The notes beneath the pieces are model-generated. The model searched no databases and was not told the origin of the DNA. It was given only the letters and a program-made list of their open reading frames with translations. 64,000 nucleotides of DNA, taken from positions 1,275,001-1,339,000 of the forward strand of contig JAODUP010000014.1 in assembly GCA_025642065.1 (NCBI GenBank), written 5' to 3'. Of this stretch, positions 60,021 to 64,000 are shown piece by piece (the first letter of the stretch is position 1; the number at the start of each line of letters is the position of its first letter). The stretch comes from Paralvinella palmiformis. Lineage: Eukaryota; Annelida; Polychaeta; Terebellida; Alvinellidae. The translations under genes were made by a program, and so were the position numbers.

Positions 60021-60021
<1 letters not shown>
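58685..60021. other. Intergenic DNA, nothing firmly recognised
   Basis: A GC-rich patch at 59562-59600 contains CGCGTCG and its complement CGACGCG (59576-59598) as a small hairpin. No gene seen. Confidence 0.45.
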
Positions 60022-60051
<30 letters not shown>

Positions 60052-60058
60052 GATAAGT

Positions 60059-60110
<52 letters not shown>

Positions 60111-60128
60111 AGAGAGAGAGAGAGAGAA
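60022..60128. repeat. (TAGA)n-(TA)n-(GA)n compound microsatellite
   Basis: TAGA units 60022-60050, TA repeat 60062-60107, GA repeat to about 60128. Confidence 0.93.
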
Positions 60129-60251
60129 GAGAGAATCAGAGTTTAATCTCTCGAATTATTGGGATGTAACGTCATTTTCTCCTACTTAGTGGCTGAAACT
60201 GATCTTAAATGGCTAAACCATCTCGATGACTAAATACTAAATACTATAGTC

Positions 60252-60307
60252 CATTGATGAAGTCCTCTGATGAAGTCCTCTGATGAAGTCCTCATCTGAA
60301 GTCCTCT
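60252..60307. repeat. Short tandem repeat, ~14-bp unit
   Basis: Four copies of TGATGAAGTCCTC or a near variant (the last as TCTGAAGTCCTC) in a row. Confidence 0.85.
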
Positions 60308-60780
60308 GGTAACACTCTGGGTGAGCATCTTCGGGTGTATTTTCTCTTCATCTTCGTCACGTTTCTATTTATGACAAAAGTACCCACAAACACTGACACG
60401 GACGCTTGTGAACCAACAGGGGGAGGCTTGCTATTGGTCCAAGACAAGGGTATGTCAGGTGATATACGTCATGCTCTCAGAGCAACGAGGTCTATATCCC
60501 AATTAGAGCGGCATGCATTAACCACACCCAGATATTTACCGTCTATTGTATATCATCATAAAATAATGTCAAACCTGTCAACCTTTTAAGACACCATTCC
60601 TCTACGAAGAGTTGTTTAAGAACTATATACAGACCGCTCTGCGGCATAGTTAGTACAAACTGTGTTTTCCAGGTTTTGGTATTAAATCTTCATGGGGCTC
60701 CTTGGATCTTGTCAACCCAGAAGATAAACGAAACGCTAACTCAGTTATTATAATATATAAATTAATCAATAATGTAATGA

Positions 60781-60785
60781 GAGAG

Positions 60786-60846
<61 letters not shown>

Positions 60847-60848
60847 GA
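60781..60848. repeat. (TAGA)n-(GA)n microsatellite
   Basis: GA, then TAGA units 60788-60813, then GA and CAGA repeats; same composition as the array near 60030. Confidence 0.9.
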
Positions 60849-61645
60849 GATAATTTAAATGGAATTAATTGTATGATTATAGGACAATGTGGTTATTTGC
60901 ATATCCGCTGCACACATATTTGTAAATCAGTCAATAATATTTACAATGTAAGACTGCGTGAGTGTGTGTTTGTGTGTGTGTGTGTGTTGGTGCGGGGGGG
61001 GTGCGCGTGCATGCGTCATTGCGGCCTTGACGTCATGCAGTGCGTTATTAATGCTTAGCAAACTCAGAAAGGTCAATCCTACTCGGCCAAACGTCAACAA
61101 ATAGAACCCACATAATATAAGAAGAAAAAAAACCCGAACAGACTCGATGATGAGCACCTCGAAGGAAACCCTTAACAGCGAGAAGTGCCAAATATCACGT
61201 GATAGCTGCTCAAGACTGATACAAAGCTAGAATAACAGGATTGTTATTAGAAACGTGGCTTCAGGTTACAGAGATGGTGCCATTATTTCCCCCGACGGTT
61301 TGTGTTATATTGGAAATAAAAGTCCGATTTTGTTAATAATGAATTGGTCATTACGACATTAGATGCTACCTGATGCCCCAAATATTTCATAATGGTAACG
61401 CAACTAGTAATCATCACCAATTCCATCTAAATATATACACGACTTAGATGAACAGGCAAGCTTCGTGAGCAAGGGTTTAACATATTGAGCACCTTGAATG
61501 ACTTGATCGCTTTACTAAACTGTACAGAAATATCACCGAGGATAGTGGAAACTAGTGTCTTCAGAACGACTGTTTTATCATATAAACGCACGCACCAATG
61601 CATGCACATGCACACGCCATGAACACATACTCAAGAAAACACATA
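60849..61645. other. 3' flank of the GPCR gene
   Basis: No canonical AATAAA was found on the minus strand close behind the stop. A (GT)n tract with a G run is at 60961-61001. No other feature. Confidence 0.4.
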
Positions 61646-62962
61646 CTACTTGGCAAACATGTTATGAAGGGCGCCCCTCCAGGACATGTGCCTCAGCTTG
61701 AGGAGGCGACTCTTGAATCGACAGAAGAGCCGTTTCAGCGCGAACCGAAAGTTCCTGGAGCAGGCGCAATACAGGAAAAAGTTCGACGACTGGTTGATGT
61801 AGTAGAGGAACTGTATGAACTCCTGCCAGATAAAAGCCTGGAACGAGATCTCGTACGCCTCTTGGCGTATCGTTATCACGAAAGCGTGTATCCGGAACGC
61901 GTAGCTCGGCAGGTTCAGGAGTACGAAGACGCTAGAGACGATGAGTAGGGCTCGCGTGATGCGCAGCTGGGTCTGCTGACGTCTGGTGAAGAACCTCCAC
62001 TGTCTGGACGTGTTCCTGTTGGTGGCCGTGACCAGCACGCGCGAGTGCGATGCCGCGCTGAGGGCCGACGTCGTACCGGGGGCAGGTCTGGTCTCAGAGT
62101 TTCGGTGAGAAGAATAGTTGGAAAACATCTCATCGATGCTGTTCTGGGAGGCATGCGGCGGCGAGTTGCTGCGCCGGTTCGTGTACCGGCACGTCTTGAT
62201 GCCGATCCCAGTATTCATGACGACGATGGCCAGTGAGGGCAGTATCACCGTACACATGGTGTCTATGCTGCTGATCACCTGCAGTACGCTTTTGTACTCC
62301 GGACTCTGTGAGCAGAACGGTAGATCGTTGGCATACTGTACCCGAGTGGTGAACACCGAGAATGTATAGAAGGCCAGGGCGGATATCGTGAGCGTGCTCA
62401 TTACAACGATGGCCCGCTTTCTCGTACAGAGGCGGTGACGCTTCAGCGGATGGAAGACCACGATCCACCTCTCGCAGGTGAAGCTCACCACCGTCCAAAC
62501 GGAGAGGAAGCTGCAGACGTACATACAATAGAGGATCGTCTGACACCAGCCGTTTTTATGGAATATATGGATGCCGACCCAACCGAACCAAACGACGAAC
62601 ACCGACACCAGAGAGACATTATCGACGGCGGCGAGGAACGCCAGATACATGCTGGAACTCTGTCGGCAGAGTCTCGGTGTGCCGACGTAGACGAGGAACG
62701 AGACCGTATTGCCGAGGATCCCGATCAGGATGATGATCGGCAGCACGTACACGTGTAGTACAGAGATGGCCCGCTGGAAGGCAAAGTCTCCAGAATAGGA
62801 CATGTCTAGCGTAGCGTTTTCTAGAACCGACCATAACATGGTTAAATTCTGACCGGTGTCGCTGGTCAAAAAGGCCTCCTCGATCGAGTTCATCGCCATT
62901 TCATCCTCAAAGACGCTAACGTCTAAATCGGAGGCGGTCGACATCGACTCTTTCGATTCCAT
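61646..62962 (-). CDS. Class A (rhodopsin-type) G-protein-coupled receptor, orphan, single exon
   Basis: An intronless frame of 438 codons with seven hydrophobic segments at about 69-93, 104-127, 138-166, 183-205, 224-252, 334-358 and 377-400. Class A marks: GN in TM1 (N85), LAAVD in TM2 (D114), Cys140 at the top of TM3 to pair with Cys217 in the second extracellular loop, ERW (164-166) in place of DRY, Pro242 in TM5, LNLP (349-352) in place of CWLP in TM6, and SSNFFLY (392-398) in place of NPxxY in TM7. The N-terminus (1-68) has glycosylation sites at N39 and N49 and many acidic residues, without a signal peptide. The third intracellular loop is long (about 253-333), rich in Ser, Thr and Arg. 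The pattern fits peptide-receptor-like orphan receptors common in molluscs; the ligand cannot be told. The ATG at 62960-62962 is the first in frame. Confidence 0.9.
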   Translation of the reverse strand: MESKESMSTASDLDVSVFEDEMAMNSIEEAFLTSDTGQNLTMLWSVLENATLDMSYSGDFAFQRAISVLHVYVLPIIILIGILGNTVSFLVYVGTPRLCRQSSSMYLAFLAAVDNVSLVSVFVVWFGWVGIHIFHKNGWCQTILYCMYVCSFLSVWTVVSFTCERWIVVFHPLKRHRLCTRKRAIVVMSTLTISALAFYTFSVFTTRVQYANDLPFCSQSPEYKSVLQVISSIDTMCTVILPSLAIVVMNTGIGIKTCRYTNRRSNSPPHASQNSIDEMFSNYSSHRNSETRPAPGTTSALSAASHSRVLVTATNRNTSRQWRFFTRRQQTQLRITRALLIVSSVFVLLNLPSYAFRIHAFVITIRQEAYEISFQAFIWQEFIQFLYYINQSSNFFLYCACSRNFRFALKRLFCRFKSRLLKLRHMSWRGALHNMFAK

Positions 62963-63936
62963 CGCGAATAATTTCCAGAAAAACGACGTCCAACAATAAC
63001 AAACACGCCCTAATTCAGCAAGAAATATCTAGAGAAATGGCGGCGACGGCGGACGGTACCTTAAAATATATTCTCTCGTCTATTCTGTGCTTTTGGCATT
63101 CTCTTCAAGCGCCAGTGGTTAATTTGGACCTAAATCGAGGATTGAATTCCAGTATCTTATCTGTTTAAGTAACAACTTACCATAACAATACGCCAGTTAC
63201 TGCTGTCAATATCCGCACGCAGTTAATCTTGTGTTGAGAATCCTACGCGTTCGGCGCCCAACTTCACAATAAATCTATGGTTATTCAGAAAACCGAGATC
63301 ACGCGATTGTCGTTCGTCGAAGTCGTTTCTGTTTCCAGTTGGGAATGTCCACGAACAGACAAGCAAGTCGTCGCTGAAGTGTTTCTCGTATCCAGATCAC
63401 GGACTGGCTCGAGTGGTACACACGGCTCGATACAGTTCCCGTGAGCTAAAGCCAGCTGATGATCGCCTATTAGGCCAGTTTGATGGATGCGCCGCGACAC
63501 GGCCAATTAGTATAACCGAGCAAGCATCTGATCCGGAGATAAATCTTGGCCAATCGAGACAATATGTCCGTGGTGTGCTATGACGCGTCCCTGCTGGTTG
63601 TGAGCATGGTGAGCGACTGCGGGTAGTGGGCTAAGGATGCTCGCCCAGCGAGCGGGGGAGTGTGGCACGGCCATCTGTCACACGGGACTCAATGGCTGAC
63701 TGACTGAATGGAAGGCTGGCTGAGTGGATACCGACTTAGGATATGACAGTATCAATCCAGATCGACGAATAGACAGTTACATGGGCAGATATGCAGGCAT
63801 GCAGGCAGGTAGACTAGCAGGTAGAAATATAGTCAGACGAAAAGGCACGCACGCACACGCACCCACGCAAACTCATGCATGCACGCACGCAGAGAATGAA
63901 AACATGTTTACATCAGTATGAGCTATTACGTTATAT
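62963..63936. other. 5' flank of the GPCR gene
   Basis: GGCGGCGACGGCGGACGG at 63038-63055 is a small GC-rich patch about 80 bases upstream of the start codon and could be part of a promoter. Short GGCTGGCTGAGT-type and GCAGGCAGGTAG-type repeats lie at 63711-63820, and CGCACGCA tracts at 63848-63890. No gene recognised. Confidence 0.4.
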
Positions 63937-63937
63937 G

Positions 63938-63986
<49 letters not shown>
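63937..63986. repeat. (AT)n microsatellite
   Basis: About 48 bases of AT repeat near the window end. Confidence 0.95.
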
Positions 63987-63990
<4 letters not shown>

Positions 63991-64000
63991 GATAACTAGA

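Noticed and set aside
62435..62758. Long open frames opposite the GPCR gene (also 61598-61948 and 62130-62546)
   Set aside because: Mirror frames of a GC-rich coding region; no motifs and no splice or polyadenylation context.

Overview
The window is nuclear DNA from an animal, most probably a mollusc (likely a gastropod). This is inferred from AT-rich sequence full of simple repeats, several tRNA-derived SINEs, many decayed non-LTR retrotransposon pieces, intron-split coding sequence with GT-AG borders, AATAAA signals, and the families of the real genes. There are no operons, ribosome binding sites, CRISPR arrays or other prokaryotic features.

Four genes can be supported. (1) A three-coding-exon gene at 13452-14193 (+) encodes a 67-residue potato-inhibitor-I (eglin/CI-2 type) protease inhibitor. 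A TATA-like promoter and possible 5' UTR exon lie upstream and a polyadenylation signal downstream. No single open frame spans it, so a plain ORF scan misses it. (2) 24341-26152 (-) encodes a 603-residue protein with a C-terminal NHL-like beta-propeller. (3) 47494-48888 (-) encodes a GT10 alpha-1,3-fucosyltransferase of type II membrane topology. (4) 61646-62962 (-) encodes a 438-residue class A (rhodopsin-type) GPCR. The last three are intronless as coding sequence and clearly GC-richer than their surroundings. The four genes have no evident functional link; they are islands in repeat-rich intergenic DNA.

The rest is mostly mobile-element debris. Non-LTR pol relics lie at 8517-10860, 11530-12345, 20208-22190, 51150-51545 and 53240-54961. 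A separate small family represented only by 3' ends has five copies (10922, 20930, 33401, 37538, 51601), each joined to an (ATT)n tail. A roughly 3 kb element at 19298-22294 is bounded by inverted arrays of a ~15-bp GTCAAAA..CCC unit. A TTAA-bounded repeat with a fragment resembling the P2X7 intracellular-domain family occurs twice (about 5990 and 33271), the second copy being split by a LINE 3' end. A hAT-like transposase relic lies at 52384-52830. One tRNA-derived SINE family has four near-full copies (27182, 35280, 46843, 50410), one with a perfect 15-bp target-site duplication.

Tandem DNA includes a minisatellite of about 40 copies of a 38-bp unit (42237-43780) with an indel-ridden centre, a (CATA)n field (44617-44960), a 190-bp tandem duplication (34261-34600) and many long (AC)n and (AT)n tracts. 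I found no convincing novel biological system. The most rewarding items are the split inhibitor gene with Gln at P1, the inverted-array element, the P2X7-like repeat and the nested insertion history.
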